NCBI GenBank assembly: GCA_017528345.1
Contig: JAFXOX010000014.1
Location: forward strand, 28,587-92,586
Direction of reading: 5' to 3'
DNA length: 64,000 bases
Origin: Desulfovibrio sp.
GTDB taxonomy: Bacteria; Desulfobacterota; Desulfovibrionia; Desulfovibrionales; Desulfovibrionaceae
Numbering within the stretch: the stretch's first letter is position 1; each line of letters begins with the position of its first letter. Of the stretch, positions 15,459 to 24,901 are shown one piece after another. Made by a program: the position numbers and the translations under genes. Under the pieces are notes generated by a model, which worked only from the letters and a program-made list of their open reading frames with translations, searched no databases and had not been told where the DNA came from.

Positions 15459-15796
15459 AGATTGCTGTCTGTTTGCCAAGGCTCTGTGCTCGTGCCTGTG
15501 GGCAGCGCTCCTGAGAGATCAGGAAGCGCCGCTCTACGTACACACTGACATACGGATTTGACACAGAACCATTTTTTTTCCGTACTTATATCGAAATTAA
15601 TAGAATTGTATAAATGACGGATTGTCGAATCTTTGTACAGCCCTGGCAGAGCATGGAGGAAGGTTGGCATGACCGGCTCATTATGGATTGACGCAGTCTG
15701 TCCATAATGGTCTATGGCATATTTGTCTAAGTCCCGAAGTGATGATTCGGGATGCAGAGCAACAAGACGAGTACAGGCTACGAACGAGGCATACCT
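15459..15796 (+). other. Intergenic region between the ArsR gene and the first radical-SAM gene
   Basis: This 338-bp stretch shows no gene. TTGACA at 15558-15563 is followed by AT-rich sequence (TACTTATAT near 15583), a possible promoter with long spacing for the downstream genes. Several imperfect palindromes are present, and no convincing terminator was seen. Confidence 0.4.
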
Positions 15797-16678
15797 ATGC
15801 ATTTTACAAGTGGAATCAATAGACCGCCTTTTGAGGCAAACTCAGGCTATTTACAGGTGACAAGTGGCTGTTCCCATGCTTCCTGCGCCTTTTGTAGCTA
15901 CTACAAAGATGCCAGATTTCAACAATCGTCACTGGAAGAAATCAAAGAAGATGTATTGGAGATACCCCGGTATTTCGGAGCTCCAGAGCGGATTTTTCTG
16001 CAGGGTGCGGACGCTTTTGCAGCAGACTACGACGTCCTGATGCAGACAGCAGAACTGATCCACACCTATGTCCCCTCTGTGAAAAGCATCGGAGGCTACG
16101 CAAGAATAGACAATTTTTGCCAAAAAAGCGTGGAGCAGATCAGAGATCTGGTTAAGGTTGGCTACTCCAATCCGTACATCGGCGTGGAGTCTGGGGATGA
16201 TGCTATTCTCAAGATGATGCACAAAGGCTACGACGCAGCTCTGGCCAGAGCTCAGATGGAAAAGCTGACAGAAGCCAGCATGCCGTTTATCGCCAATTTT
16301 CTCAATGGTCTCGGCGGTGCTGGCAACGGATTGTCCCATGCACAGAAGACCGCAGAAATCTATGAGGGCATGAACATTTCCATGATCGAAGTGTCGTCTT
16401 TGACGCTGATACCAAAAACGAGCTTATATCGCAGGATGCAAAAGGGAGCATTTGTGGAGGCAGGTGAACATGAACGCTTGCAGGAAATGCAGGTGTTTAT
16501 TCGCTGTCTTACCAATGAAACGATCTTTTTGTCAGATCATGCCTCTGTACCTTTCAAGGTCAGAGTGAAGCTGCCAGAACAGAAGCAGGAACTGATCAAC
16601 GGCATTCAAAGCGTCATAGATCATGTTTCAGAAGAGCAGCTTCGGATGCGCAGAAAAACTGCAGAAATGTATTTTTAG
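15797..16678 (+). CDS. Radical SAM protein, function unknown (paralogue of next gene)
   Basis: This 293-residue protein has an N-terminal cluster motif Cys-x4-Cys-x2-Cys (GCSHASCAFCSYY), a spacing distinct from the canonical x3/x2. The fold continues with SIGGYARIDNF and a GVESGDD segment typical of Elp3/HemN-like radical-SAM TIM barrels. There is no methylthiotransferase TRAM or acetyltransferase domain. The ATG at 15797 is chosen because the conserved block begins within ten residues. The next gene encodes a related protein with the same Cys spacing and the same opening (RPPFEA versus RPPLEA), so the pair arose by duplication. A role with the nitroreductase is inferred from position. Confidence 0.85.
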   Translation: MHFTSGINRPPFEANSGYLQVTSGCSHASCAFCSYYKDARFQQSSLEEIKEDVLEIPRYFGAPERIFLQGADAFAADYDVLMQTAELIHTYVPSVKSIGGYARIDNFCQKSVEQIRDLVKVGYSNPYIGVESGDDAILKMMHKGYDAALARAQMEKLTEASMPFIANFLNGLGGAGNGLSHAQKTAEIYEGMNISMIEVSSLTLIPKTSLYRRMQKGAFVEAGEHERLQEMQVFIRCLTNETIFLSDHASVPFKVRVKLPEQKQELINGIQSVIDHVSEEQLRMRRKTAEMYF

Positions 16679-16691
16679 CGAGGTGAAGCAT

Positions 16692-17582
16692 ATGGCATAC
16701 AATGGCGTCATTTACAGGCCACCGTTAGAGGCAGACACATTTTTGCTTCCGATCACTGAAGGCTGTACGCATAACAGCTGTACGTTCTGTAATATGTATC
16801 ACAATATCCCCTTTTCTATGCTGAGTATTGCTGACGTTGAGGGCTACCTGCGCGAAGCCAGGCAAAGCTATGGAAAATATTGTGACCGCATCCAACGAGT
16901 ATATCTGGTGGGCGCAGATCCTTTTGCGTTGTCGGCAAAGAGGCTTTTGGAGAGGATTGCTCTGATCAGAAGGTATCTGCCGCATGTGAAGGTCATCACC
17001 ATGTACGCCAGGACAGATAACATTGCCAACAAATCCGATGATGATCTTAGTGCCTTGAAAGAAGCCGGGGTGGATGATCTTTATATCGGTGTGGAATGCG
17101 GTTTGAATGATGTCCTTGAGAAGCTGAACAAAGGCTATTGCGCCGATGAGACAAGGGCGCAATGTCTGCGGCTTAATGCTTTTGGTATTCAGCACTGCGA
17201 TCTGTTGATGCTGGGGACGGCAGGCAAGGGGAGATGTTTGGAATGTGCAAGAGCTTCGGCTGCCTTGGAAAACGAGATCAGACCACACAAGATTCTGCTT
17301 AATACCATGTCGGCATTTGTGGAGACACAGCTTGATGAGGACATACGGCAAGGGGTCTTTGTGCCGGCGACGGAAAAAGAACTTTTGGAGGAAGAGCATG
17401 AATTTCTTGATAGGCTGAAACTGCCAGACTGCTATTTCTGGGCGGCACATCCGCTGGATGTTGTCAAAATAGAAGGCGTACTTTGCAGGAACAAGCAGCA
17501 GATGCTGCATGCCCTGGCGTGGGGCATTGATCATCTTGACAAGGCTTCAATTTCCCGAACCTCAAGAGTCGGAACACTCTAA
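16692..17582 (+). CDS. Radical SAM protein, function unknown (paralogue of preceding gene)
   Basis: This 296-residue protein carries the same Cys-x4-Cys-x2-Cys cluster motif (GCTHNSCTFCNMY) and the same barrel landmarks (YARTDNIANKS, GVECGLNDVLEKLNKGY) as its neighbour 13 nt upstream. The ATG at 16692 has GAGGTG 8 nt upstream. Two divergent paralogues kept side by side suggest different substrates or a heterodimer. Loss of activity in one copy is unlikely, since both retain the three cysteines. Confidence 0.85.
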   Translation: MAYNGVIYRPPLEADTFLLPITEGCTHNSCTFCNMYHNIPFSMLSIADVEGYLREARQSYGKYCDRIQRVYLVGADPFALSAKRLLERIALIRRYLPHVKVITMYARTDNIANKSDDDLSALKEAGVDDLYIGVECGLNDVLEKLNKGYCADETRAQCLRLNAFGIQHCDLLMLGTAGKGRCLECARASAALENEIRPHKILLNTMSAFVETQLDEDIRQGVFVPATEKELLEEEHEFLDRLKLPDCYFWAAHPLDVVKIEGVLCRNKQQMLHALAWGIDHLDKASISRTSRVGTL

Positions 17583-17605
17583 CGATCACGTACAGGAGGA
17601 TTGGT

Positions 17606-18256
17606 ATGGAATTCAGAGACGTTCTCAACAAAAGGCATTCCGTCAGAAACTTTTCAGAAAGGGAAATTCCCGTTCAGGTGCTGGAAAACATCGTCCGTGC
17701 TGCGGAGCGTGCTCCGTCGTGGGAAAACAGCCAGCCTTGGAATGTCTATATTGCTACCGGAGATACCCTGAAAAAGATCAAGGAAATCTGGGCAGCTCGA
17801 TATGCAGACAAGGTAAAGGGTTCACCGGATATGCCAACCGGCCATCGCACAAATTTCTCCCTGCGCAGTCAGAAAAGCATGGAGGATTTTATGGGTGCCG
17901 TTGCAGCGTATTCTGGTGACCCTAAGATCGCTCATTTTTTGAAGATGAATGAAAAGCTCTTCAATGCACCTGCGCTTGTCTATCTCACGCTGACTAAAGG
18001 CCATACAGGCTGGCCTATCTATGACCTCGGCGGTTTTGGGCTGGCTCTCATGCTGGCGGCAAAGGATCTCGGAATAGACTCCATTCCTGCCTACGAGATC
18101 GTCAAATTCCCTGCTGAACTGCGTCCGCTCCTTGACGTTCCGGACGATCAGGAAATCATTATGGGGATTGCGCTGGGGTATGCCGCTCAGGACAACATCA
18201 ACGAGTTCCATTCTACACGGCTGCCATTGAAGGATATTCTGACGATCAAAGACTGA
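17606..18256 (+). CDS. Nitroreductase-family flavoprotein
   Basis: This 216-residue FMN-dependent oxidoreductase has the family N-terminus RHSVRNFSEREIP, the AAERAPSWENSQPWNVYI flavin segment, and the C-terminal IPAYEIVKFP/GIALGY region. Such enzymes reduce nitro, quinone or enone substrates with NAD(P)H. AGGAGG lies 6 nt upstream of the start, and the gene follows the second radical-SAM gene by 23 nt, so the set is probably one operon under the ArsR-type regulator. It ends 18 bp before an IS200/IS605-like hairpin. Confidence 0.9.
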   Translation: MEFRDVLNKRHSVRNFSEREIPVQVLENIVRAAERAPSWENSQPWNVYIATGDTLKKIKEIWAARYADKVKGSPDMPTGHRTNFSLRSQKSMEDFMGAVAAYSGDPKIAHFLKMNEKLFNAPALVYLTLTKGHTGWPIYDLGGFGLALMLAAKDLGIDSIPAYEIVKFPAELRPLLDVPDDQEIIMGIALGYAAQDNINEFHSTRLPLKDILTIKD

Positions 18257-18274
18257 CACAAGATTGCGTGGCGC

Positions 18275-18298
18275 AACCCACGGTTTTAGCCGTGGGTT
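18275..18298. repeat. IS200/IS605-type terminal hairpin
   Basis: AACCCACGG and CCGTGGGTT form a perfect 9-bp stem around a TTTTAG loop. Hairpins of this sequence type flank IS200/IS605/IS1341 elements, and a tnpB remnant follows about 80 bp downstream. No second end was found. Confidence 0.6.
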
Positions 18299-18379
18299 AG
18301 CCGCGCTCTTAGATACAATATAAATATTCCTTCAAATAATTCTGTAGAGATGGAACTGTGCAAGATGAGTATTTAAGGA

Positions 18380-18720
18380 TTGCTACAACAGTCTCATCTT
18401 TCATCGAAGCACCAGCATTCCAACAGTCAACGCAAGGCAAGGCTGGAACTGCCACTGCTTCACCGCAAGGTGGCAAACGAGCGAAATAGCTATCACTGGC
18501 GACTAGCGCGGCAGCTCTGCAGCCAAGATTTCATCATTTGCTTAGAAGATCTGAACTTTACATGGATGCAGGCCGGTCACGGCAGGAACGTCATGGACTA
18601 CGGCGCAGCCTCGTTCCTGAATCTGCTGGGATACGTAGCTCCGCTGTGTGAAAGTGCTCTCATGTGTGTAGAAAAAAAAGAAGAGTCATTCATCACAAAG
18701 ACAAAGGTCAAAACGGCTGT
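18380..18720 (+). pseudogene. tnpB remnant (IS200/IS605-family accessory nuclease)
   Basis: Only an internal piece of TnpB remains. LLHRKVANERNSYHWRLARQL matches the helical segment before the RuvC-like core, followed by FIICLEDLNFTWMQ, whose Glu-Asp-Leu-Asn motif is one RuvC acidic block. GRNVMDYGAASFLNLLGY then resembles the region before the zinc ribbon. The zinc ribbon and last catalytic Asp are absent, and the frame runs into the convergent hydrolase gene. It is clearly nonfunctional and marks the right edge of the ArsR/radical-SAM island. Confidence 0.7.
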
Positions 18721-18722
18721 GA

Positions 18723-19514
18723 CTACTGATCGTAGTCATAGTTCCAGACAGTCTGCCAGGAATCATTGTGGGAAAAGCCCGGCACGATCTGAAGCCTGGC
18801 GCCCGCCTTTGTGCAGAAAGCCAACGAGCAGCTTTGGGGAATAATACGATCTTCGGAGCCCAGAAGATGGCGCTGGGGGAGCTTGGAGAGCGTGTCAGCA
18901 TTCTGTAACGGGTCAAGGGCCCCTGGCATGGCTGTCAGGTCTTTTTCCCGAAGCCAGCAGTCAAGGGCAAGATTGCCGGCAGCTGTTGCGAGAAAAACCA
19001 CATCCTTGCGCCTTTGGGCGAGGAGGGCTGCCAATGTTCCGCCACCTGAATAGCCCACAAGCACAAGACGCTCGCTGTGGGTGTGGGCTTTAAGCATGTC
19101 TACAGCCTTGTCCATCGCTTGGACGACGTCTTCGCTAAAGCGCTCATCGGTCCAGAAGCGAGCTTGGCAGGGAAAGTGTGTCAGATCAAGATACTGGCCT
19201 GGGCGTGCGAGATAGCAGATGGAATGTGTGCCAGGATCATGGATGGCAAGATGGAGGGCACAGGGATAGTGGGGTGTGGGATTGTCTGATGCGGTCGTTG
19301 GCGAAGCAAAGGCGTGGCCGTCCCCTTCGATGTAGACGGTCAATGTCTTGCCCGCGCCTTCGCGCACAAGGGTATAGAGGGTGCAGACATGGCCTGGCAC
19401 AAGCAGTTCGTGAAAGCCGTGGGTTTGGCCAATGTTTTGGGCAAGATCTCGTGGCGCAGGGGCTGCGCAGGCGGCAAGAAGCAGAGAACAGGCCAGAAGA
19501 AGCAGGCGCAGCAT
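18723..19514 (-). CDS. Lipoprotein alpha/beta hydrolase
   Basis: This 263-residue protein has a lipoprotein signal peptide with lipobox LLLAAC at about residue 16. An alpha/beta hydrolase follows with nucleophile elbow GYSGGG (Ser near residue 155), an acid in GSEDRIIP and a C-terminal His in GFSHND, giving a complete catalytic triad. It is therefore probably a membrane-anchored esterase or related hydrolase. The start overlaps the WcbI-like gene's stop by 1 nt, which indicates coupling. Substrate is unknown. Confidence 0.85.
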   Translation of the reverse strand: MLRLLLLACSLLLAACAAPAPRDLAQNIGQTHGFHELLVPGHVCTLYTLVREGAGKTLTVYIEGDGHAFASPTTASDNPTPHYPCALHLAIHDPGTHSICYLARPGQYLDLTHFPCQARFWTDERFSEDVVQAMDKAVDMLKAHTHSERLVLVGYSGGGTLAALLAQRRKDVVFLATAAGNLALDCWLREKDLTAMPGALDPLQNADTLSKLPQRHLLGSEDRIIPQSCSLAFCTKAGARLQIVPGFSHNDSWQTVWNYDYDQ

Positions 19515-20347
19515 CAGATACTCCCTGCCCGTCCATGGAGAAAGGCTGCCAGGTTTTTTACCTTGTGCAGACGACAGGCAAGATAGCTTGCGACAAATTC
19601 CCTGTGTGTCAGCATTTGGCCAAAGACGGGGTAGCGGGTTTGGTGATCTGCGAAGGGAAGATGGAGAGCACGGCCCACCAGGGGATGAATGGGCAGGAAA
19701 AAATCACCATCTGGATGGACAAAATGGGCTTTGCTTGCTTCCGTTAGCGGGGGAAGCCCAAGCAGCTGCAAGAGCTGCCCGGCCACATGGATAATGAGAC
19801 GAGTGCCAGGATGGTTGACCGTATAAAAGAGAGGTTCTGTGCGCCACAAGGCGGCCACAAGATCTGCGCAGCCAAGAGCACAGCCTTCTTCTTTGGTGTA
19901 TTCTCTGGCAAGGGATGCTTCGGCTGTCTGGGCAAGGCGTTGAAAGGCCGGGTGTGCCCCAGAGAGATAGATGCGCACAATGTCGTTGGGCGGAAGTTGG
20001 GCATCCAAAAGCCATTCAAGGACAGAGTCGGCAAAATCAATGCGCTCAGGCGCGCTGATCCAGAAGGGCCAGTAGCCCTTGAAAAAGAGATTGGGAAGCT
20101 GAATGCTTTGGCATGAAGGGGAAAGATATGTGAGCAGCACCTCTGAGGCGAGATCGCCAAAATGCGCGCCAAGCTTTTGGTAGAGAAAAAGCTTGGCGCG
20201 GGAAAGATCAGCGGGGGGTACCGCTTCGCGGGTATAGTTGAGATAGTGCTTGATGGTGAAGCAGCGTGCGAAGGGGGGATGGGAAGATAACAGCCGAGAG
20301 AGCGCTTCCCCCTGACAATTGGCATGCACAAGACAGAGCTCGGCCAT
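19514..20347 (-). CDS. WcbI-like putative polysaccharide acetyltransferase
   Basis: The 277-residue sequence begins with a strand and the motif HANCQGEALSRLL, which matches the Gly-Asn-Cys-Gln nucleotide/acyl-binding loop of WcbI (a capsule biosynthesis protein with a GDSL-like fold). The rest shows alternating alpha/beta character with conserved-looking LTYLSPSCQSIQLPN and GYWPFW segments. Family members are thought to acetylate polysaccharides, but enzymatic evidence is thin. It lies between a small membrane protein and a lipoprotein hydrolase, both on the same strand with short or no gaps. Confidence 0.7.
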   Translation of the reverse strand: MAELCLVHANCQGEALSRLLSSHPPFARCFTIKHYLNYTREAVPPADLSRAKLFLYQKLGAHFGDLASEVLLTYLSPSCQSIQLPNLFFKGYWPFWISAPERIDFADSVLEWLLDAQLPPNDIVRIYLSGAHPAFQRLAQTAEASLAREYTKEEGCALGCADLVAALWRTEPLFYTVNHPGTRLIIHVAGQLLQLLGLPPLTEASKAHFVHPDGDFFLPIHPLVGRALHLPFADHQTRYPVFGQMLTHREFVASYLACRLHKVKNLAAFLHGRAGSI

Positions 20348-20359
20348 GGAACCCTATGC

Positions 20360-20584
20360 CTAGGAGACTAGCCACCAGAGGAACATGGCCGAAACAATGA
20401 CCACCCCAATGGCCAAAATGAGCCTGATATTCTGCGTCCAGGCAAAACCGCGCGTTTCGGTAAGCTCGCCGTCGTCCTGGGAGAGATCTTCTGTGATGTC
20501 GCGCAGTTCTGCATCAGGGGCATGGTGCGGGGGAGGAATAGGGGCCCCCGGAGCTTTTGCTTGATTGGGTTGTTGAGAGGCCAT
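20360..20584 (-). CDS. Small C-terminally anchored membrane protein, unknown
   Basis: This 74-residue protein has a Pro/Ala-rich N-terminus (to about residue 26), an acidic middle (DITEDLSQDDGELTE) and one C-terminal span (IRLILAIGVVIVSAMFLWWLV). The start at 20584 has GAAGGAAGG upstream; an upstream in-frame ATG at 20650 has no such site. It resembles tail-anchored proteins but matches no family I recognise. It is in tandem with the nuclease gene upstream (22-nt gap) and the WcbI-like gene downstream. Confidence 0.65.
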   Translation of the reverse strand: MASQQPNQAKAPGAPIPPPHHAPDAELRDITEDLSQDDGELTETRGFAWTQNIRLILAIGVVIVSAMFLWWLVS

Positions 20585-20606
20585 ACGCCTTCCTTCTTGC
20601 AAGGCC

Positions 20607-21275
20607 TTATTGGGCCTTGGGCCAGAACGGACAGACGCGCGCAGGCGCAAAGCCTGCCAAAAACGCGTCCATCAGGGTTTCAAAATAGACACGGTTGCGC
20701 GGCTTGATCTTCTGGGCCTGCGGGCAGTCATTGGGAAAGAAGCGCAGAGAATCACGGTTGCCAATATAGTTCTGTCTGGCAACCGGGCTTGCGAGCAATT
20801 CCTCCCACATGCCCTGACGCGTTTCAATGGCCGCTTTCTGCTCCTCAAGGAGCCGTGCCTGCAGATCGGGCAAAAGATCCTTGTGCGGGTAGTAGAAGGC
20901 TGCCCCACGCCGCACCATAAGCTCAGATATCGACTGCCCGTCTTCAAGGATAAGATCGCAAATCAGTCGGCCAAAGCGGTCTTTGTTTTCCACACTGGCT
21001 TCGCCAAGACTGACTTTGTGACCGGTTACAAGACTTTCCAGTTCTTTTTGCGCCTTTTTGGCGTAGAACTGCTCATAGGTCTTTTCGTGGGCAAGTTCTG
21101 GTGTATCAATGCCTGCCAGACGCACAATGCGCCGATCCGTAAGCTTGACGGTATCACCGTCAAAACAGCGGGCCACACTAAACGTTTTGGGCAGATCCTG
21201 AGCTGTGACCTGCGTGCCAATGAGCAGGGCAAGACAGAGGACAAGCGTCTGCCAGACGAGAACCCTAGTTTTCAT
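20607..21275 (-). CDS. Secreted thermonuclease-family (SNase) nuclease
   Basis: This 222-residue protein has a signal peptide (about residues 1-26, [15 protein letters not shown]). The staphylococcal nuclease fold follows, with [19 protein letters not shown] (catalytic Arg and Glu) and [10 protein letters not shown] (second Arg). A non-conserved C-terminal extension of about 70 residues ends in a Cys-containing tail. It overlaps the rpoD 3' end by 11 nt. Export implies degradation of extracellular or periplasmic DNA or RNA. An older reading with a start at 21464 lies inside rpoD in another frame and is rejected. Confidence 0.9.
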   Translation of the reverse strand: MKTRVLVWQTLVLCLALLIGTQVTAQDLPKTFSVARCFDGDTVKLTDRRIVRLAGIDTPELAHEKTYEQFYAKKAQKELESLVTGHKVSLGEASVENKDRFGRLICDLILEDGQSISELMVRRGAAFYYPHKDLLPDLQARLLEEQKAAIETRQGMWEELLASPVARQNYIGNRDSLRFFPNDCPQAQKIKPRNRVYFETLMDAFLAGFAPARVCPFWPKAQ

Positions 21276-23049
21276 AATAGGACCTGAGCGGCTGGCTACG
21301 TACGGGATGACGCAGTTTACGCAGCGCCTTGGCTTCAATCTGACGGATGCGTTCACGGGTGACATTGAAGAGCTTGCCCACTTCCTCAAGGGTGTGGTCA
21401 CTTTTCTCCTCAATACCAAAACGCTTGCGCAGCACCTGTTCTTCTCTGGGGGTGAGCTCACCAAGGACTGCGGACAACTGCTCCGAGAGTTTGGTATTGA
21501 TGACTTCCTCAGCCGGGGCTACGGCCTTCTTGTCTTCAATGAAATCGCCGAGGCTTGAATCTTCCTCATCACCAATGGGGGTTTCCAGAGAAATGGGCTC
21601 CTTGGCGATTTTCAGCACCTTCTTGACCTTGTCCAGCGGGTATTCCATGCGTTCGGCAATTTCTTCGGGAGTGGGATCGCGTCCGAGCTCCTGCACAAGG
21701 TAGCGCGAGGTCCTAATCAGCTTATTGATGGTCTCGATCATGTGCACGGGGATACGGATGGTCCTGGCCTGATCGGCAATGGCGCGGGTAATGGCCTGAC
21801 GAATCCACCAGGTGGCGTAGGTCGAGAACTTGTAGCCGCGCTGATATTCAAATTTGTCCACAGCTTTCATCAGGCCGATATTGCCTTCCTGAATGAGATC
21901 CAGGAACTGCAGACCGCGGTTGGTGTATTTCTTGGCAATGGAGACCACAAGGCGCAGATTGGAGCGGATGAGATCCTGCTTGGCACGCATGGCGGCCTTA
22001 TTGCCGTTCTTGATACGCCAGAGCACTTCCTCAAGATCATTGACATTGTGACAGCACTTCTCCTGCAGATTCTTGAGGATTTCCATCTTGCCGTTGATCA
22101 TTTCCTTGAAGGAGAAAAATTCATCCACCGTGAGGTTGAGCTCGGATGCGGCTTTGTCAGGTGTGATTTTGCGCTCATCAAGGTCTGAGAAGAGCTGGCG
22201 GATATCGTCCTGCTTGCGGCCAGTGGAAATAATATAGGCTGAGAGATCGCGCTGGCAGTTGTGCATCTGACGCACATAGTCATCAACAGTCTCAATGATC
22301 CGGTCAATGAGCGTCTTTTCGAGCTTGATGTCGCGCAGACGCGTGACAATCTGCTCCTTGTAGTTGATGATTTCTTTCTGAATACCGGCGACCTTGCGCT
22401 CAAGGGTATTGCAGTCGTCAAGCTTCTTGTAGATCTTGCGTTTTTTGCGGTAGATCTGACGGATTTCCTCAAGGAGCTGGATGACGCGGGTACGCTGATT
22501 CATCTCATCTTCTGTGGGGTCGTCCTCTTCAATGGTCTTGACCACTTCTTTGAGCTTAATGCGGTTTTGCTGGAGATCGTCGCCAACGCGCACGAGTTCT
22601 TCAACCGCCACCGGCACTTCCACGAGCGCATAGAGCACATCCTGCTCACCTGTCTCGATTTTCTTGGCAATCTGGACTTCCCCGTCGCGGTCAAGCAGCG
22701 GCACAGAGCCCATTTCACGCAAATACATGCGCACGGGATCCGTACTGCGCGAGGAGTAGTCCACGGACTCTTCGTCCTCGCCGGCAAGACCAAGCTGATC
22801 TTCGGGAAGAATATCGTCAGGCTCGGAAGGGGTCGCGCTGGACATGCGCTTGCCGTCTTTTTCCGAATCCACAATGGCAATTTCTAGCTGCTCGAAAATG
22901 CCGATGATTTCATCTATGAGTTCAGGGGAGGGCGTCATTTCGCCCGGCAGGGCTTTATTTACTTCCTCAAAGGTGAGGTAGCCGATGTTTTTTCCCTTGT
23001 CGATGAGCGTCTGTATCTGAGGAATATCCTTGAGATTACTCATGATCAT
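21265..23049 (-). CDS. rpoD: RNA polymerase primary sigma factor RpoD (sigma-70)
   Basis: This 594-residue protein has all four sigma regions. Region 1.1 is present at the N-terminus ([20 protein letters not shown]). The acidic region 1.2 ([18 protein letters not shown]) follows, then a non-conserved insert of about 150 residues rich in Asp/Glu/Lys. Region 2 has [19 protein letters not shown] and [10 protein letters not shown]. Region 4 ([20 protein letters not shown]) completes it. It follows dnaG by 57 nt in the classical macromolecular-synthesis order, while rpsU is about 6 kb upstream of dnaG (7.8 kb from rpoD) with other genes between. The annotated start may be the ATG two codons later (23043). 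Confidence 0.98.
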   Translation of the reverse strand: MIMSNLKDIPQIQTLIDKGKNIGYLTFEEVNKALPGEMTPSPELIDEIIGIFEQLEIAIVDSEKDGKRMSSATPSEPDDILPEDQLGLAGEDEESVDYSSRSTDPVRMYLREMGSVPLLDRDGEVQIAKKIETGEQDVLYALVEVPVAVEELVRVGDDLQQNRIKLKEVVKTIEEDDPTEDEMNQRTRVIQLLEEIRQIYRKKRKIYKKLDDCNTLERKVAGIQKEIINYKEQIVTRLRDIKLEKTLIDRIIETVDDYVRQMHNCQRDLSAYIISTGRKQDDIRQLFSDLDERKITPDKAASELNLTVDEFFSFKEMINGKMEILKNLQEKCCHNVNDLEEVLWRIKNGNKAAMRAKQDLIRSNLRLVVSIAKKYTNRGLQFLDLIQEGNIGLMKAVDKFEYQRGYKFSTYATWWIRQAITRAIADQARTIRIPVHMIETINKLIRTSRYLVQELGRDPTPEEIAERMEYPLDKVKKVLKIAKEPISLETPIGDEEDSSLGDFIEDKKAVAPAEEVINTKLSEQLSAVLGELTPREEQVLRKRFGIEEKSDHTLEEVGKLFNVTRERIRQIEAKALRKLRHPVRSQPLRSYYEN

Positions 23050-23106
23050 CTCACGACCCGGCGCAGAAACTGCGCAACGGTCGTGCCCTCCTTATGGTTG
23101 GGCGGC

Positions 23107-24885
23107 TTATTCCGTTTCCTGGGATAAGCTCGCGGCTGTGTCTGGAGTATCGTTTTGACTAGCTATCGTATGCTGTAACGCTTCTAGATAGACCAAATCG
23201 CTGGTAAAGTCATCTTTTTCCGCATTGCGTCGGATGGCCCTGGCCACAACGGCTTTGTCCCGCTGCTGCTGATAGGTACCCACCGCTTTTTTGAGGGCCG
23301 CCAGTTCACGGGCAAAATCTTCAGGTGTGCAGGGCGGAGCGTGTTTGCCGCTCCAGAGATTGACATATTCACGCTCTCTGGGGGAGAGCAGTTCCTGATC
23401 AAGTTCAGGCTCAGCGAGCTTTTCCCAGAAACTACGTGCTATCTCCGTTACGAGAAGCTGGGATGCGCCGAGATCCTTGAGAAGATCAAGCTTATGGTGG
23501 TAGCGCACAGCAAACATGAGAATCTGGCTTTCGATGACCGACATCTTTTCTTGGAGAGGCCTGGGTCTATAGACCACAGGGCCCGAGCCTGCCTGGTGCA
23601 GGCGGCGGTCGGTGGCTGCAAGCCTGAGATCCTGTTCGGAAAGTCCCAAAAGACGGGCCAGGCGGCTGGCCGTCAGGTTAAAAAGTTCTGGCAGTCGTAC
23701 CTTGCCCAGAAAATCGTGGGTCTGGGCGATCATTTCTCTGGGGGCGAGCTCCTTCAGGCAGTCCGCAAGAAAGCTCAGCCCGTCCGGGGCGTGTGCTAAA
23801 AGATCATCAAAAAGCTTGGGTCCGTTTTCCTTGCGCAGGAGACTATCAATATCTTCGGGCTCAGGCAGAAGCACAACCTTGCAGTCAATCCCCTTGGGCA
23901 GAATCATCTGGCAGGCGCGCAGGGCAGCCTTGCGGCCAGGCTGGTCGCCGTCAAAGAGCAGAACCAGCCTTTGGGTGAAACGTTCACAGAGGCGATTGAT
24001 CTGATCGTCTGTCAGACTCGTGCCCAGAACCCCCACAGCGTGGCTGTAGCCGAACTGATGGAGGGTGACAACATCCATGTACCCTTCGGTTACAAGGGCA
24101 AATCCTTTATTGCGAATGGCCTGGGAGGCCTGAACCAGACCGTAGAGGTGGCTGCCTTTATGGTAGATGGGAGTCTCGGGGCTGTTGATGTACTTGGGAG
24201 CATCGCTGTCGGCAATGATGCGGCCGCCAAAGGCGATCACCTGACTGGGAAATGTTGTAATGGGAAAGATCAGGCGCGCGCGGAAACGGTCAAAGAGGCG
24301 TCCGTGATCGTTTTTGACCACAAGACCCGCTTCAACGGAAAGGTCATCGGCATAGCCGGCCTTCCTGAGTGCTGTCAAGAGACTGTCCCAACTGTCGTGG
24401 GCCCAGCCCAAACCAAATGTCTGACAGACTTCCGGACTTAAGCCCCGTTTGGCCAAATAGAGGCGGCAGGGCGAATGGGCCGGCTGAGCAGTTAAGGCAT
24501 TGGCAAAGAGCTTTGCTGTATACGTTGAAATTTCCTGAATGACAAGCTTGCGATCACGCTCCTTTTTTTGGCGCGCCAGATTTGCTCGCGGAGCGCCTTG
24601 GTGGAGGGCAATACCCGCCTCACGCGCCAAATCCTCAAGGGCCTTGGCAAAATCGACGCCATTGATCTGCTGGTAGAAGCTGAAAATGTCTCCTTTGGCA
24701 TGGCAGCCGAAACAGTAGAAAGAGCCGCGATCCTCATCCACATAAAAGGACGGCTTGGTCTCCTTATGAAAAGGACAGGGAGCGCACCAGCGTGCACCAT
24801 TGCGTCTGAGCTGCACGTAGCGGCCAATGAGGCTGACAATACTGATGCGTGATTTGACAGCCGCAATGGTGTCCAAATGCTGCAT
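23107..24885 (-). CDS. dnaG: DNA primase DnaG
   Basis: This 592-residue primase starts with the zinc-binding domain (CAPCPFHKETKPSF, then FYCFGC, residues 38-70). The TOPRIM core has the catalytic EGYMDVVTL motif near residue 260 and a DGDQPGRKAA acidic block. The helicase-binding C-terminal domain follows from about residue 440. The start at 24885 is chosen because the zinc domain begins about 35 residues in; a start at 25206 would lie in the upstream gene. It is 16 nt after the sigma-54 activator gene and 57 nt ahead of rpoD. Confidence 0.97.
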   Translation of the reverse strand: MQHLDTIAAVKSRISIVSLIGRYVQLRRNGARWCAPCPFHKETKPSFYVDEDRGSFYCFGCHAKGDIFSFYQQINGVDFAKALEDLAREAGIALHQGAPRANLARQKKERDRKLVIQEISTYTAKLFANALTAQPAHSPCRLYLAKRGLSPEVCQTFGLGWAHDSWDSLLTALRKAGYADDLSVEAGLVVKNDHGRLFDRFRARLIFPITTFPSQVIAFGGRIIADSDAPKYINSPETPIYHKGSHLYGLVQASQAIRNKGFALVTEGYMDVVTLHQFGYSHAVGVLGTSLTDDQINRLCERFTQRLVLLFDGDQPGRKAALRACQMILPKGIDCKVVLLPEPEDIDSLLRKENGPKLFDDLLAHAPDGLSFLADCLKELAPREMIAQTHDFLGKVRLPELFNLTASRLARLLGLSEQDLRLAATDRRLHQAGSGPVVYRPRPLQEKMSVIESQILMFAVRYHHKLDLLKDLGASQLLVTEIARSFWEKLAEPELDQELLSPREREYVNLWSGKHAPPCTPEDFARELAALKKAVGTYQQQRDKAVVARAIRRNAEKDDFTSDLVYLEALQHTIASQNDTPDTAASLSQETE

Positions 24886-24901
24886 GGCGCGCTCCAGCGA
24901 C

